DNA of 64,000 nucleotides from Microvirga sp. SRT01 (GTDB lineage Bacteria; Pseudomonadota; Alphaproteobacteria; Sphingomonadales; Sphingomonadaceae). The DNA is taken from positions 496,001 to 560,000 of the forward strand of contig JAGSNX010000003.1 of NCBI GenBank assembly GCA_018139225.1, written 5' to 3'. A program made the position numbers and the translations under genes. The notes under the pieces are model-generated. The model saw only the letters and a list, made by a program, of their open reading frames with translations. It made no database searches and had not been told where the DNA came from. Below are positions 35,658-44,759 of this stretch, piece after piece (position 1 is the stretch's first letter; every line of letters starts with the position of its first letter).

Positions 35658-38600
35658 GCAGGGCGGCGCGCGCGGTCAGCGCCACGTCGCCGAAGCGCTG
35701 TTCGGCACCGACTTCGCCGCTCAGGCGGACTTCGGTGGTGCCGGTGATCGCGCGGACCCGCCCGGTCCAGCCGCCGCCGCGCTCTTCCGGATCGAGCGTA
35801 AAGGCCGTGCCGCTGCCGAAGCTGGCGGTGGTGCGACCGATCGCGCCCGAGATGCGTTCGCGCCGGCCGCCTTCGACCTCGATCCGGCTCCACTGCGAAT
35901 AGCGATCGTCGCCACCGAAGTTGATGCCCGCCGCCAAGGTCGCCGTGACCGCCAGTTCGTCGCTGCTGCGCTTGCGCACGGTCAGGTCGTACGCGGTGCC
36001 GCCGCCGGTTTCCCGGTACGCGTCCTCGTTCAGCTTGTAATATTCCAGGGCGACGATCGGCCGCAGGCTGAACTGGCCGACGACATGCTCGTACGACACG
36101 GAGCCGGAGCCGGAATAGAGCATGCCGTTCCAGTCGGAATCCGCCCGGCGCTGCACCGCTTCCGATCCGATCGCGTCGTCGAATTGGCGCACCGCGTCGA
36201 ACGACAGGAAGGCGGCGGAGCCGCGGACCTGCGCGGCAAACCCGCCCCAATGGCCGCGCCAGTGTCCTGCCAGTTCGTACTGGCTGTGGTTGACGCGGTT
36301 GACCGCCACGCCCTCGTTGTCGCGACCGCGCAGATAGGCGAACGAGACGCCGATGTTGCCCATCTGCGATTTGCGCTCCAGCCCCCCGCTCATGCCCCAG
36401 CCGCGTACGTCGTAGCTGGTGGTGCTGCGCGCCCCCTTCGACGAGTCCCAGCCGACGGGGGCGAGCCACATGCCCCAGCGGCCTTCCTCCGCGAACGACC
36501 CCGCGGGATCGCGCAACTGCCCGGCGGCGGCGCGCGACGCCAGCGTCACGCTTTCGAACACGCCCCCGGCATAATTGGGCAGCATCTGGTCGATCGCGGC
36601 CCGGAACGCCGCGCCGTCATAGAGGCCGCGGATCGCCGCGCCGACCTTCGCGTCGCTGCCGATCGCGGTGTCGATCGCGTCGAACGCGCTGGTGCCGGCG
36701 GCGTTCAGGCCAAGCTCGGTCCGGGCCTTGCGCGCGACCTCCACCGCAATCTCGTTCGGGGCGCTGGCGACGATCGCGCCCTTGTACAGGAACGGCACCG
36801 CCGTGCTCGCCAGCGTCAGGTTGGTCGCGCCGGTCAGGGTGCCGGACCGCAGCACGACGTAGCGGCCGGTGATGTCGGTGCCGCCCGTCACGCGCAGCGC
36901 CAGCTGGCTGTTCGCGCCGATCGTCGTCGCGCCGTTCACGACGATCAGGTTGCCCGTGGGGTTCGCCTTGTCGAGCGCGACGCTCAGCACTGACTGGTCG
37001 CCCAGCGTCAGCGACCCGATCGTCGCCCCGCCCGTCGCCCCGAACGTGCCGCCGCCGGATGCGACGGTGACCGCCAGGTTCGCGGCGTTCGTCAGTCGGC
37101 CGGCAAAGACGCCCTTGCCGGTGATTGCGAGCACGTCCGCGCCGCCGCCCGCGAAATCGGCGATGCCGTCGAACCGGCCGGTGCCGCCGATCGCCAGCGT
37201 GTCCGCACCGCTGCCGAAGGTCGCGGTGCCCGCGAAGATGCTGGCGTTCGTCATTTCCAGTCGGTTGCTGCCGCCGCCGAACGATACGTCGCCCGACACC
37301 GATCCGGCCTGAAGGTCGAGACGGTCGTTGCCCGATCCGAACCGGACCGCGCCGGAGATGGCCGGGGCGGCGGTCTGGCCGGTGACGGCGATCTGGCGAA
37401 CGGTCGCGCCCGCGGTGTTCGCGGAAAGGTCGATCGCGACGGAACGGGTGGCGTCCGCCCCCGCCGCACCGATCGTGCCGCTATTCTCCACCAGGGTCAC
37501 GCCACCGGTGCGATCGAGGATCGCGACCGCGGTCGCCCCCGTCGCGGACGCGCGGATCGAGCCGGTGTTGCGGATCGTCGGCACCGTTGCGCCGCTGTCG
37601 ATCAGGATCGCCGCCGAGCGCGTATCGGCAACCCCGCCGCCCGTCGCCGTGACGGTGCCGCCGACGCGCAGTTCCGGCGTGGACGCGCCCGCGCCGAAGC
37701 GGATCGCGGTGGCGGACGCGCCGACCGCGGTCGCCTGCACCGTGCCGCCGACCGCGAGACCCTGCGCGATCGTGACATTGCCGCCGAGCCCGCCGATCGC
37801 CAGCGCCGTGGCGGTCACGCCACTATAGATGCCGTTGCCGGTCACGCGCCCGTTGACGATCAGGCCGGCGTTGGGCGCGGGCGTGCCGGCGACCGCGCCG
37901 ATCGTCACCGCCCGCGTGGCGGAGCCGATCTGGAACGCCGGTGCCGCGCCGTAGGTGACGATGTCGCCGACCTTGCCGGTGGCGTTCGACAGCGTGATGC
38001 CGCCCGCCACGTCGCCCGCGACGATCAGCGCCGATCCGCCCTGCAACAGGTCGTCCGCATCCAGCTTCGACACGTCGGCGGGCGCGGTGGTCGACCGGTA
38101 GCCGGTGCTGCCGATCAGCCCCTCGACGACCAGCGCGCCGCCGATGTTGCCGTCCAGCCGTGCGCCCACCGCATCGCGGCCGGTCGCGGTGATCGTGCCC
38201 CCCAGCGTGACGGCGCCGGACACGTTTTCGGTACGGACGCCGACGCTGCGGTCGCCCAGCACGTTGGTCTTGCCGCTGTGCGTCACCGCGCCGGTCAGCG
38301 GTCCGCCAAGATAGATCCCGGCGGAATCATTGCCCTCGACGGTGATCTCGCCGGTGTTGGAGATGGCGCCGGTGAACGCGCCCGCGGTGCGGATGCCGGT
38401 GCGCACGGAGCCCTGAGCGAACGGGCCGTCGAGGTCGCCGTCCTTGTCCGCGTCGGTGGCGGTATAGGTCTCGTCGACGATGATCTTGCCGCTGTTCGAG
38501 ATGTCGCCGCGCACGCCGGCCTGCGCCAGGATGCCGGTCGCACCGTTCGCGTCGGTGATCTGGATCGTGCCGGCATTGGCGACATTGTTGTTGCTGTCGA

Positions 38601-38793
38601 TCGTCACCGCGACGCCGCCGGTGGGCACGATGCTGCCGGCCGAGGTGATGCTGATAGTGTCCGCGGCGCCCGCCTTGACGGTGGAGGTGCGGACCGGCGT
38701 CGTCTGCTTGGTGGCGATGCTGGTCTGGGCGGTAACGGAGGTCGCGGCGATCAGGGCGAGCGGCGCGGCGGAGGCGAGGAGCAGGCGGTACAC
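35644..38793 (-). CDS. autotransporter with beta-helical passenger
   Basis: A 1,049-aa type Va autotransporter. GTG 38793 is chosen because AAGGGG sits seven bases ahead of it and a signal peptide follows (VYRLLLASAAPLALIAATSVTAQ-like, about 1-23); an ATG ten codons upstream lacks a ribosome site. Residues about 30-740 form a passenger of short Gly/Ala/Thr-rich repeats (ISNTGEITVEGNDSAGIY, FGSGNDRLDL types) suggesting a right-handed beta-helix; the C-terminal ~290 residues are the 12-stranded beta barrel (EEGRWGMWLAPVGW to the final Phe). A calcium-binding-like DADKDGDLDG sits near 115. No protease triad is evident, so an adhesin or surface-display role is likely. Confidence 0.88.
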   Translation of the reverse strand: MYRLLLASAAPLALIAATSVTAQTSIATKQTTPVRTSTVKAGAADTISITSAGSIVPTGGVAVTIDSNNNVANAGTIQITDANGATGILAQAGVRGDISNSGKIIVDETYTATDADKDGDLDGPFAQGSVRTGIRTAGAFTGAISNTGEITVEGNDSAGIYLGGPLTGAVTHSGKTNVLGDRSVGVRTENVSGAVTLGGTITATGRDAVGARLDGNIGGALVVEGLIGSTGYRSTTAPADVSKLDADDLLQGGSALIVAGDVAGGITLSNATGKVGDIVTYGAAPAFQIGSATRAVTIGAVAGTPAPNAGLIVNGRVTGNGIYSGVTATALAIGGLGGNVTIAQGLAVGGTVQATAVGASATAIRFGAGASTPELRVGGTVTATGGGVADTRSAAILIDSGATVPTIRNTGSIRASATGATAVAILDRTGGVTLVENSGTIGAAGADATRSVAIDLSANTAGATVRQIAVTGQTAAPAISGAVRFGSGNDRLDLQAGSVSGDVSFGGGSNRLEMTNASIFAGTATFGSGADTLAIGGTGRFDGIADFAGGGADVLAITGKGVFAGRLTNAANLAVTVASGGGTFGATGGATIGSLTLGDQSVLSVALDKANPTGNLIVVNGATTIGANSQLALRVTGGTDITGRYVVLRSGTLTGATNLTLASTAVPFLYKGAIVASAPNEIAVEVARKARTELGLNAAGTSAFDAIDTAIGSDAKVGAAIRGLYDGAAFRAAIDQMLPNYAGGVFESVTLASRAAAGQLRDPAGSFAEEGRWGMWLAPVGWDSSKGARSTTSYDVRGWGMSGGLERKSQMGNIGVSFAYLRGRDNEGVAVNRVNHSQYELAGHWRGHWGGFAAQVRGSAAFLSFDAVRQFDDAIGSEAVQRRADSDWNGMLYSGSGSVSYEHVVGQFSLRPIVALEYYKLNEDAYRETGGGTAYDLTVRKRSSDELAVTATLAAGINFGGDDRYSQWSRIEVEGGRRERISGAIGRTTASFGSGTAFTLDPEERGGGWTGRVRAITGTTEVRLSGEVGAEQRFGDVALTARAALQFAF

Positions 38794-38906
38794 GGAAATT
38801 CCCCTTCGGATATCTTCTGACATCCAGACGGAGGCGATGCGCCGGAACCTTGAACGGTGTGTCCGATGTTTAGAAACCTCAGCAAAATCAAATCGTTGGT
38901 CCGTGC

Positions 38907-40427
38907 ATGCTGTCGCTGGCCCCGCAAGCGCTCGTCACGCCCGAAGACCGGGAGCGCGGTTTGACCCTGCTCGTTCGGGAGGCCGCCTTTTCCGGCGGTA
39001 CGGCGGCGTTGACCACCGGCGTGATCCTGACCGCGTTCGCCCTGCACCTCGGCGCGTCGAACGTGATGATCGGCGTGCTGGCGAGTGCCCCGTTCCTCGC
39101 GCAGTTATTGCAGCTTCCCGCGATCGGGCTGGTGGAGCGGTGGCGCAATCGCAAGGCGATCTCGGTCGGCACCAGCCTGATCGGACGGGCGATGCTGGCG
39201 GTGATGGCGGTGCTGGCGTTCTTCGTGGGCACCGGCCCGCTGCTGATCTTCCTCGCGGCGCAGGTCGTGCTGTGCGGGCTCGGCGCGATCGGCGCGTGTG
39301 CGTGGAACGCGTGGATGCGCGACCTCGCGCCCGAGGACCGGCTGGGACAGGTGTTCGCCCGGCGCACCGCGTGGCTGACCGCGATCAGCGTCGTGCTGGG
39401 GCTGGTCGCGGCACTGGCGCTGGACCGTACCGCGCCGGGCTCGTCCGCACGCGACTGGGTGTTCGCGGCGATGTTCGGTGCGGGTTGCGTCACCGGCCTC
39501 ATCAGCGCGCGGCTGGTGGCTTGCATGCCGGAACCGCTGATGCCGCCCGCGCCCGGCCCGGTTAATGTCGGCGAGCTGGTCCGCCAGCCGCTGCGCGACG
39601 GCAATTTCCGGCGGCTGCTGGTGTTCGTCGCCAGCTGGCAGTTCGCGATCAACTTCGCGACGCCGTTCTTTACGATCTTCATCGTCCGGCAACTGCGCTT
39701 CGATCTCAGCTTCGTGGTGCTGCTCAGCGTGCTGAGCCAGATCGCCAACATCCTCGCGCTGCGGACCTGGGGAACGCTGAGCGACCGCTATGCGAACAAG
39801 TCGGTGCTGGCGGTGTGCGCCCCGACCTACATCGTCGCGATCGTCGCGATGATCGGCGCATCGCAATTCGGCTCGCGCGAGATCGTGAAGCTGTGGCTGG
39901 TGCTGCTCCACGTCGTCATGGGCGCATCGATCGCGGGGGTGACGCTGACCAGCACCAACATCGCGCTGAAACTGTCGCCCAAGGGGTCTGCGACCGCCTA
40001 TGTCGCCGCCAACGCGATGGTCACCGCCGTCGCGGCGGGGGCGGCACCGATCGTCGGCGGCCTGCTCGCCGACGTATTCGCGGCGCGGAAGATCGAACTG
40101 ATCGCGCGCTGGACCGGGCCGGGCGGCGTGTTCGCCCTGCCGATCACGCTGACGCATTGGGATTTCTACTTCCTGATCGCCGGGATGATCGGCCTGTATG
40201 CGATCCACCGCCTGTCGCTGGTCGAGGAGCGCGGCGAGATCGAGCGGCGGGCGATGGTCGGCCAGTTGCTGGTCGAGACGCGGCGCACGATCCGTAACAT
40301 CTCCACCGTCGCCGGCCTGCGCGCCGCCACCGACTTGCCGGGAACGCTGCTGCGCGACGCCCGCCTGCGCACGCGCCTCCGCCGGGCGCAACAGGCGAAG
40401 GCGACGCGGGAGTCGGAGGTAACCTGA
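38907..40427 (+). CDS. MFS transporter
   Basis: A 506-aa major facilitator protein with about 12 hydrophobic helices and an unusually long N-terminal arm and basic C-terminal tail (RLRTRLRRAQQAKATRE). Recognisable features are LVERWRNRKAISVGTSLIGRA (motif A-like loop after helix 2) and the central loop with WGTLSDRYANKSV. The transported substrate cannot be told. The gene precedes a lactonase and an alcohol dehydrogenase, so a sugar or sugar acid is possible. Confidence 0.85.
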   Translation: MLSLAPQALVTPEDRERGLTLLVREAAFSGGTAALTTGVILTAFALHLGASNVMIGVLASAPFLAQLLQLPAIGLVERWRNRKAISVGTSLIGRAMLAVMAVLAFFVGTGPLLIFLAAQVVLCGLGAIGACAWNAWMRDLAPEDRLGQVFARRTAWLTAISVVLGLVAALALDRTAPGSSARDWVFAAMFGAGCVTGLISARLVACMPEPLMPPAPGPVNVGELVRQPLRDGNFRRLLVFVASWQFAINFATPFFTIFIVRQLRFDLSFVVLLSVLSQIANILALRTWGTLSDRYANKSVLAVCAPTYIVAIVAMIGASQFGSREIVKLWLVLLHVVMGASIAGVTLTSTNIALKLSPKGSATAYVAANAMVTAVAAGAAPIVGGLLADVFAARKIELIARWTGPGGVFALPITLTHWDFYFLIAGMIGLYAIHRLSLVEERGEIERRAMVGQLLVETRRTIRNISTVAGLRAATDLPGTLLRDARLRTRLRRAQQAKATRESEVT

Positions 40428-40502
40428 TTTATTTCGCGGCGCGTTCGGTGGGGTAGGGGTGGCGTCGACAGCGCCGGCAGCGTGAACGGATATAGCGGAA
40501 CG

Positions 40503-41516
40503 ATGATGACGAGACTGATCGCAGGCGGCTATGCAGGACCGGGCGCACGCGGGCTCTATCCGCTGGAACCGACGGCGGACGGCGTGCTCCGGGTCGGCGA
40601 TCCGGTCGCGCCGGTCGTCAACGTGTCCGCGGGCGTGGCGCTGCCCGGCAGCGGCCGCTGGTTCGTGGTCGACGAGGCGGCGGCGCACATCCATCTGCTC
40701 GACGCGACATCCGGGTGGCTGTCGCTGGCATCGTTCGCATCGGGGGGCGTCGACCCCTGCCACCTCGCGCTGTCGGGGGCGGGGGATCTGCTCGCGGTGG
40801 CCAATTACGGCGACGGCGTGGTCGCGCTGTTCCGGCTGGATCCGGAGACGAACCGACCGCTCGGCGCGCCGTCGATCCACCGCAACGCAGGGAGCGGACC
40901 GAACCCGGAGCGTCAGGCCGGTCCGCACGCGCACTGGGTCGGGTTCGGGCCGAACGATGTGCTGTACGTCGTCGACCTGGGCATCGACCGCATCCTGAAA
41001 TTTCATCCGCAGGGCGGCGTGCTGGGGGAGGCGACGCTCGCCCATGTCGCCCCTTCTGGATCGGGACCGCGGCAATTGGTGTTTCACCCGACGCGACCGA
41101 TGGCGTATCTTTTGAGCGAACTCGCGTCGACGCTGACGGTGCTGCGGGTCAGCGGCGGCGGGCTGACCGCCGAACGCAGCTTTTCGATGCTACCGGCGGG
41201 AACGCAGACGGAGAGCCTGGGCGGCGCGATCGCGCTCAACGCGGAGGGCACGCGCCTCTACGCCAGCAACCGCGGCCACGACAGCGTCGCGACCTTCGCC
41301 CTCGACGCGGTCGGCAACGTCACGCCGCTGGGGCACACCCCGACCGGTGGCCAGTCGCCGCGATTCCTGCTGCTGTCCGACGATCATCTGCTCGTCGCTC
41401 ACGAACAGGCAGGCGGCGTCACCCTCCTGCCGCTGGATGCCGATGGACTGCCGCAGTCGTCCACTGCCCGCGCCGACGTGCCGGCTGCCTGTTTTCTGGG
41501 AGTTTTGTCCGCATGA
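40503..41516 (+). CDS. lactonase, YbhE/6-phosphogluconolactonase type
   Basis: A 337-aa seven-bladed beta-propeller of the Lactonase_7 family (YbhE/Pgl type), which hydrolyses 6-phosphogluconolactone or other sugar lactones. Family sequences: PCHLALSGAGDLLAVANYGDGVVALF, HAHWVGFGPND, DLGIDRILKFH, GPRQLVFHPTRPMAYLLSEL and SPRFLLLSDDHLLVAHE. ATG 40503 is chosen; GTG 40482 upstream would add seven residues. The stop overlaps the dehydrogenase start (ATGA), so oxidation to a lactone and its hydrolysis are probably coupled. Confidence 0.88.
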   Translation: MMTRLIAGGYAGPGARGLYPLEPTADGVLRVGDPVAPVVNVSAGVALPGSGRWFVVDEAAAHIHLLDATSGWLSLASFASGGVDPCHLALSGAGDLLAVANYGDGVVALFRLDPETNRPLGAPSIHRNAGSGPNPERQAGPHAHWVGFGPNDVLYVVDLGIDRILKFHPQGGVLGEATLAHVAPSGSGPRQLVFHPTRPMAYLLSELASTLTVLRVSGGGLTAERSFSMLPAGTQTESLGGAIALNAEGTRLYASNRGHDSVATFALDAVGNVTPLGHTPTGGQSPRFLLLSDDHLLVAHEQAGGVTLLPLDADGLPQSSTARADVPAACFLGVLSA

Positions 41517-42565
41517 AAGCCGCGCTGAAGACCGATGACGGTCGCTTCACGATCGAGGATGTCGAGGAGCCGGTGCTGCCCGCGGCCGATTGGGTCAAGG
41601 CGCGCGTCCGCATGGCCGGCATCTGCGGCACCGACCTGCGCCACTGGAAGAAGCCGGACGAGCATCTCGCCTGCTGCATCATGGGCCACGAACTCGCGGG
41701 CGAGGTGGTCGAGGTCGGGGCCGACGTGACGAACGTCGCGGTCGGCGACCGGGTGCTGATCGAATCGGTACTCGGCTGCGGCCATTGCGAATGGTGCCGC
41801 GTGCGCCAGTATAACCGCTGTCCGGGCCTGTACGCCACGCGCCGCGCCAGCGTGTCGCGCGCCTATGCCGAATATGTCGTCGGGCCGGCGCACAAATTCT
41901 ATCGCCTGCCCGACGCGATCGGGTTCGACGATGCGTCGCTGCTCGACACTTATGCGGTGTGCCTGCACGCGCATCACCTGTCGGGACTGACGGTCAACGC
42001 CAAGGTCGCGATCGTCGGCGCGGGTCCGATCGGGCTGGGGCAGGCGATGCTCGCCAAGGCGGGCGGTGCGGACGTGCTGATCGTCGACACGGTCGATCAC
42101 TCGCTGGCCGTCGCGCGCGAGTTGGGTGCCGATCATGCGGTCGACTCGTCGAGCGCGGACCCGGTCGCGGCGGTGATTGCGATGACGGGAGGGCGCGGCG
42201 CCGACATCGTCTTCGAATGCGTCGGCGGCGAGGAAATGCCGACGACGCTGCCGCTCGCGACGAAGCTGGTGCGGCGCGGCGGCAAGGTCGTGATCGTCGG
42301 CGGGTTCGAGGATGGCGAGACGAGGATCCCGCTGGAGTGGCAGCGTATCCAGATGTCGGAGATCACGCTGATCCCCAGTGCCAGCTTCGCGTTCCACGAC
42401 ATCTATCCCGAGCAGGCGGAGGTGCTTGAACTGGTCGCGCGCGGCAAACTCCAGACGCAAAAGCTGATCACCCACCGCTTCCCGCTCGACCGCATCAACG
42501 AAGCATTCGACATCGCGCAGGACAAGGCGCGGACGGGAGCGATCTTCGTGGGGCTGACGATTTAG
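41513..42565 (+). CDS. zinc-dependent sugar-alcohol/sugar dehydrogenase (MDR)
   Basis: A 350-aa medium-chain dehydrogenase. The catalytic zinc site is present (Cys in GICGTDLRH, GHE in IMGHELAGEV); the structural zinc cysteines are in LGCGHCEWCRVRQYNRC. NAD(P) fold: VAIVGAGPIGLG near residue 165. C-terminal signature GKLQTQKLITHRFPLDRINEAFD is like L-threonine/sorbitol/galactitol dehydrogenases. Together with the upstream lactonase it could oxidise an aldose or polyol. The substrate is not determinable. Confidence 0.88.
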   Translation: MKAALKTDDGRFTIEDVEEPVLPAADWVKARVRMAGICGTDLRHWKKPDEHLACCIMGHELAGEVVEVGADVTNVAVGDRVLIESVLGCGHCEWCRVRQYNRCPGLYATRRASVSRAYAEYVVGPAHKFYRLPDAIGFDDASLLDTYAVCLHAHHLSGLTVNAKVAIVGAGPIGLGQAMLAKAGGADVLIVDTVDHSLAVARELGADHAVDSSSADPVAAVIAMTGGRGADIVFECVGGEEMPTTLPLATKLVRRGGKVVIVGGFEDGETRIPLEWQRIQMSEITLIPSASFAFHDIYPEQAEVLELVARGKLQTQKLITHRFPLDRINEAFDIAQDKARTGAIFVGLTI

Positions 42566-42586
42566 AGGGTGAGGACAGTCAGTCCA

Positions 42587-42598
42587 CCCCCCCCCCCC
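42587..42598 (+). repeat. run of 12 cytosines
   Basis: A homopolymeric C12 tract lies 21 nt after the dehydrogenase stop and just ahead of the 21-bp inverted repeat. It is the longest homopolymer noticed and may be length-variable. Confidence 0.9.
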
Positions 42599-42603
42599 TC
42601 ACC

Positions 42604-42671
42604 CCAGCGGAAGCTGGGGTCTCCTGAGGCGGCGCTGTCCGCTACCACAGGGAGACCCCAGCTTCCGCTGG
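42604..42671. repeat. 21-bp perfect inverted repeat (REP-like element)
   Basis: The arms at 42604-42624 and 42651-42671 are perfect reverse complements around a 26-nt loop, and each arm contains a smaller palindrome, CCAGC-GGAA-GCTGG. It sits between the convergent dehydrogenase and receiver-like genes, so it may act as a bidirectional transcription stop. It resembles intergenic repeat families of sphingomonads. Confidence 0.8.
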
Positions 42672-42733
42672 AGTGACGGCAAAAGTTGGGATGGCGGGGG
42701 CGGAGGCTGAAATAGAGGCCGTGGCGGCGGTGC

Positions 42734-43285
42734 TTATAAAGTAACCCGGCGACCGTTCCCTACCGGCCAGAATGCCCGTGCGGAACTCGCCGCCTCGTCC
42801 GCGCCAACATCCAGCGCCTCGACGACCGCCTCCACGACCTGAAACCCGGCGCAGGGGTCCAGCATGCACGCGTGCCGGTGCAGCGGGCTGCCACTGTCGA
42901 GCCGGGCGGGGCCGACGACCACCACGCGCACGCCGCGGTCGATCGCGGCATCGAGCGCAGTGGACAGACCGCGACCGGGCAGTTCGTGGTTGACGATCAA
43001 CGCCGCCGGAGCGTGCCGGTCGAGCAGCGTTTCCAGTTCCGCGACATCGGCGGCAACGCCGGCGACACGTCCGCCAGACGCAACGATGGCGTTGCCGAGA
43101 TAGGCGGCGCGGTAGTCATTGGCGACGGCGATCGCCACGCGCGTGCCGTCCAACCGGTCGCGCCGCAACGCGCGGTCGGGCGCGTGCGTCGGCATGGGAG
43201 CGTAGGTCTGTTTCACGTCGGACACTTTCGATCGTTCTGATGCGGGAGTGTCCTCCCTTCGCTGGCACAACGCATTGATCGCCAT
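42734..43285 (-). CDS. receiver-like protein lacking the phosphoacceptor
   Basis: A protein of up to 183 aa that looks like a response-regulator receiver domain (about 48-150: RVAIAVANDYRAAYLGNA, then LIVNHELPG, then VRVVVVGPARL). The usual phosphorylatable Asp at the end of beta-3 is Asn (LIVNHELPG) and the beta-5 Lys appears to be missing, so signalling by phosphorylation is unlikely. The start is uncertain: ATG 43285, GTG 43225 or ATG 43195 are possible and none has a strong ribosome site. It is divergent from the methyltransferase gene. Confidence 0.6.
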   Translation of the reverse strand: MAINALCQRREDTPASERSKVSDVKQTYAPMPTHAPDRALRRDRLDGTRVAIAVANDYRAAYLGNAIVASGGRVAGVAADVAELETLLDRHAPAALIVNHELPGRGLSTALDAAIDRGVRVVVVGPARLDSGSPLHRHACMLDPCAGFQVVEAVVEALDVGADEAASSARAFWPVGNGRRVTL

Positions 43286-43421
43286 CAGCCGACGGCGGAT
43301 TTCGTCGCATCCGGCGGGCGGCGTGTCGAGCCTTGCCGCGAAGTGCGTAACCCAGGTCAGAGGGGGGAACCGGCTGCCGTCGCCCTCATTATTTCCGCGA
43401 GATAAATCGCAGGATTACAGT

Positions 43422-44420
43422 ATGTTGACGTTAGTTAAGCCGACCGACGAACTGGTGGAAGCCGCTGATCGCGACGGCTGGTTCTCCCCGGAGAGGAGGG
43501 CCGCGCTGCTGGCCGTGCTGCGGTTGCTCGCGGCGCGCGGGTACACCTTCGTCACCGCGACTCCGGCGACGCATGCGCGCGTCGTCAAGCGGCCGACACG
43601 GCGAGTCGCGAGCAATCTGCGCGACGTGCTCGGTTGGAGCCTGCCGTTCGAGCGCGACCTGCTCGACACGGAGATGTTCGACGCGCTCGACGCCGCCGGG
43701 ATGCTGGCGGAGGTGGAGAACGGGCGCTTGGCCGCGCTGCTGCGCGTGTCGGCGGTGGAGGGGACGCTGTTCCTGCATTCCGCGTATCCGACGACCGATC
43801 ACGACTCGGTGTTTCTCGGTCCCGACAGTTACCGGTTCGCCCAGTGGATCGCGGCGCGGCTGCTGCCCTCGGCGCATCGCATCCTCGATTACGGCGCGGG
43901 GGCCGGGGTCGGCGGGATCGTCGCGGCGCGGGAAACGCGGGAGCCGCATCTGACGCTGGCCGACATCAACCCCAAGGCGCTGTTCCTCGCGAGCATCAAC
44001 GCCGAATTCGCCGGTATCGACCACGGTACCGTCCACGCGCAACAGCCACGGGACGTGCCCGGCCATTACGACCTGATCGTCACGCACCCGCCGTTCATGA
44101 TCGACGGGGGGCAGCGCGCGTATCGCGACGGTGGCGACCTGTACGGCGCGCGGCTGTCGCTGGAATGGGTATTGCAGGCCATCGACCTGCTCGCGCCCGG
44201 CGGTCGCCTGATCCTGCACACCGGCGTGTCGATCGTCGGGGGACGCGACGTGCTGCTCGACGCACTGCGGGAACGGCTGCCGGCGACCGGGCTGGGCATG
44301 GAATATCGCGAACTCGATCCGGATATCTTCAGCGAGGACCTGGATCAGCTCGGCTATGTCGATGTCGAGCGCATCGCCGCCGTGGGGCTGGTGATCCGCC
44401 GGATGGACGAGCCGGAATAA
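43422..44420 (+). CDS. class I SAM-dependent methyltransferase
   Basis: A 332-aa protein with an N-terminal helical part (1-120) and a Rossmann methyltransferase domain: motif I ILDYGAGAGVGG near 150, LTLADINPKALFLASINAEF, then VTHPPFM near 225 in the place of the NPPY motif. This layout resembles the PrmC/HemK and RsmC group that methylates Gln or guanine N2, but with His in place of the usual Asn. AGGA at 43411-43414 precedes the ATG. The target is unknown. Confidence 0.78.
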   Translation: MLTLVKPTDELVEAADRDGWFSPERRAALLAVLRLLAARGYTFVTATPATHARVVKRPTRRVASNLRDVLGWSLPFERDLLDTEMFDALDAAGMLAEVENGRLAALLRVSAVEGTLFLHSAYPTTDHDSVFLGPDSYRFAQWIAARLLPSAHRILDYGAGAGVGGIVAARETREPHLTLADINPKALFLASINAEFAGIDHGTVHAQQPRDVPGHYDLIVTHPPFMIDGGQRAYRDGGDLYGARLSLEWVLQAIDLLAPGGRLILHTGVSIVGGRDVLLDALRERLPATGLGMEYRELDPDIFSEDLDQLGYVDVERIAAVGLVIRRMDEPE

Positions 44421-44456
44421 CGCCTGTCGTCGCAACAGGGTGAGGGCGGAGGGCGA

Positions 44457-44744
44457 TCACGCACTCCGCCCTTGTCGCGTCGGCGTCAGTGCGCCTTGGG
44501 GGAGCTGGTCGACGCCCGATCGCGTCTGGCCGGACGCCATGTCCGCGGTGTGGCGCACGAACATCAGCGCGCCGGCCCCGAACAGCGGCAGGATCGTGAG
44601 CACCGCCCACAGCATCGCCGCGCCGCGCGACGCGAGCCGGCCGCGCTTACGCAACGCGATGCCGATCACCAGCAGCACCAGACTGGCGGCGATGGCGATC
44701 AGGACGTTCATCAGGATCGTATCGCCGGGTGCATTCTCGCCCAT
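44457..44744 (-). CDS. small membrane protein, unknown
   Basis: A 95-aa protein with two predicted transmembrane helices (about 13-32 and 41-62), a basic loop between them (RKRGRLASRG) and a polar C-terminal tail. GGGAGG lies five bases ahead of the ATG. It begins 15 nt after the hemerythrin gene on the same strand, so it is probably co-transcribed. No family recognised. Confidence 0.65.
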   Translation of the reverse strand: MGENAPGDTILMNVLIAIAASLVLLVIGIALRKRGRLASRGAAMLWAVLTILPLFGAGALMFVRHTADMASGQTRSGVDQLPQGALTPTRQGRSA

Positions 44745-44759
44745 CTTCGCCTCCCTCGA

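Noticed and set aside
42566-42733. Possible CRISPR-like repeat
   Set aside because: Only one inverted pair with a single loop, no spacer series and no cas genes.
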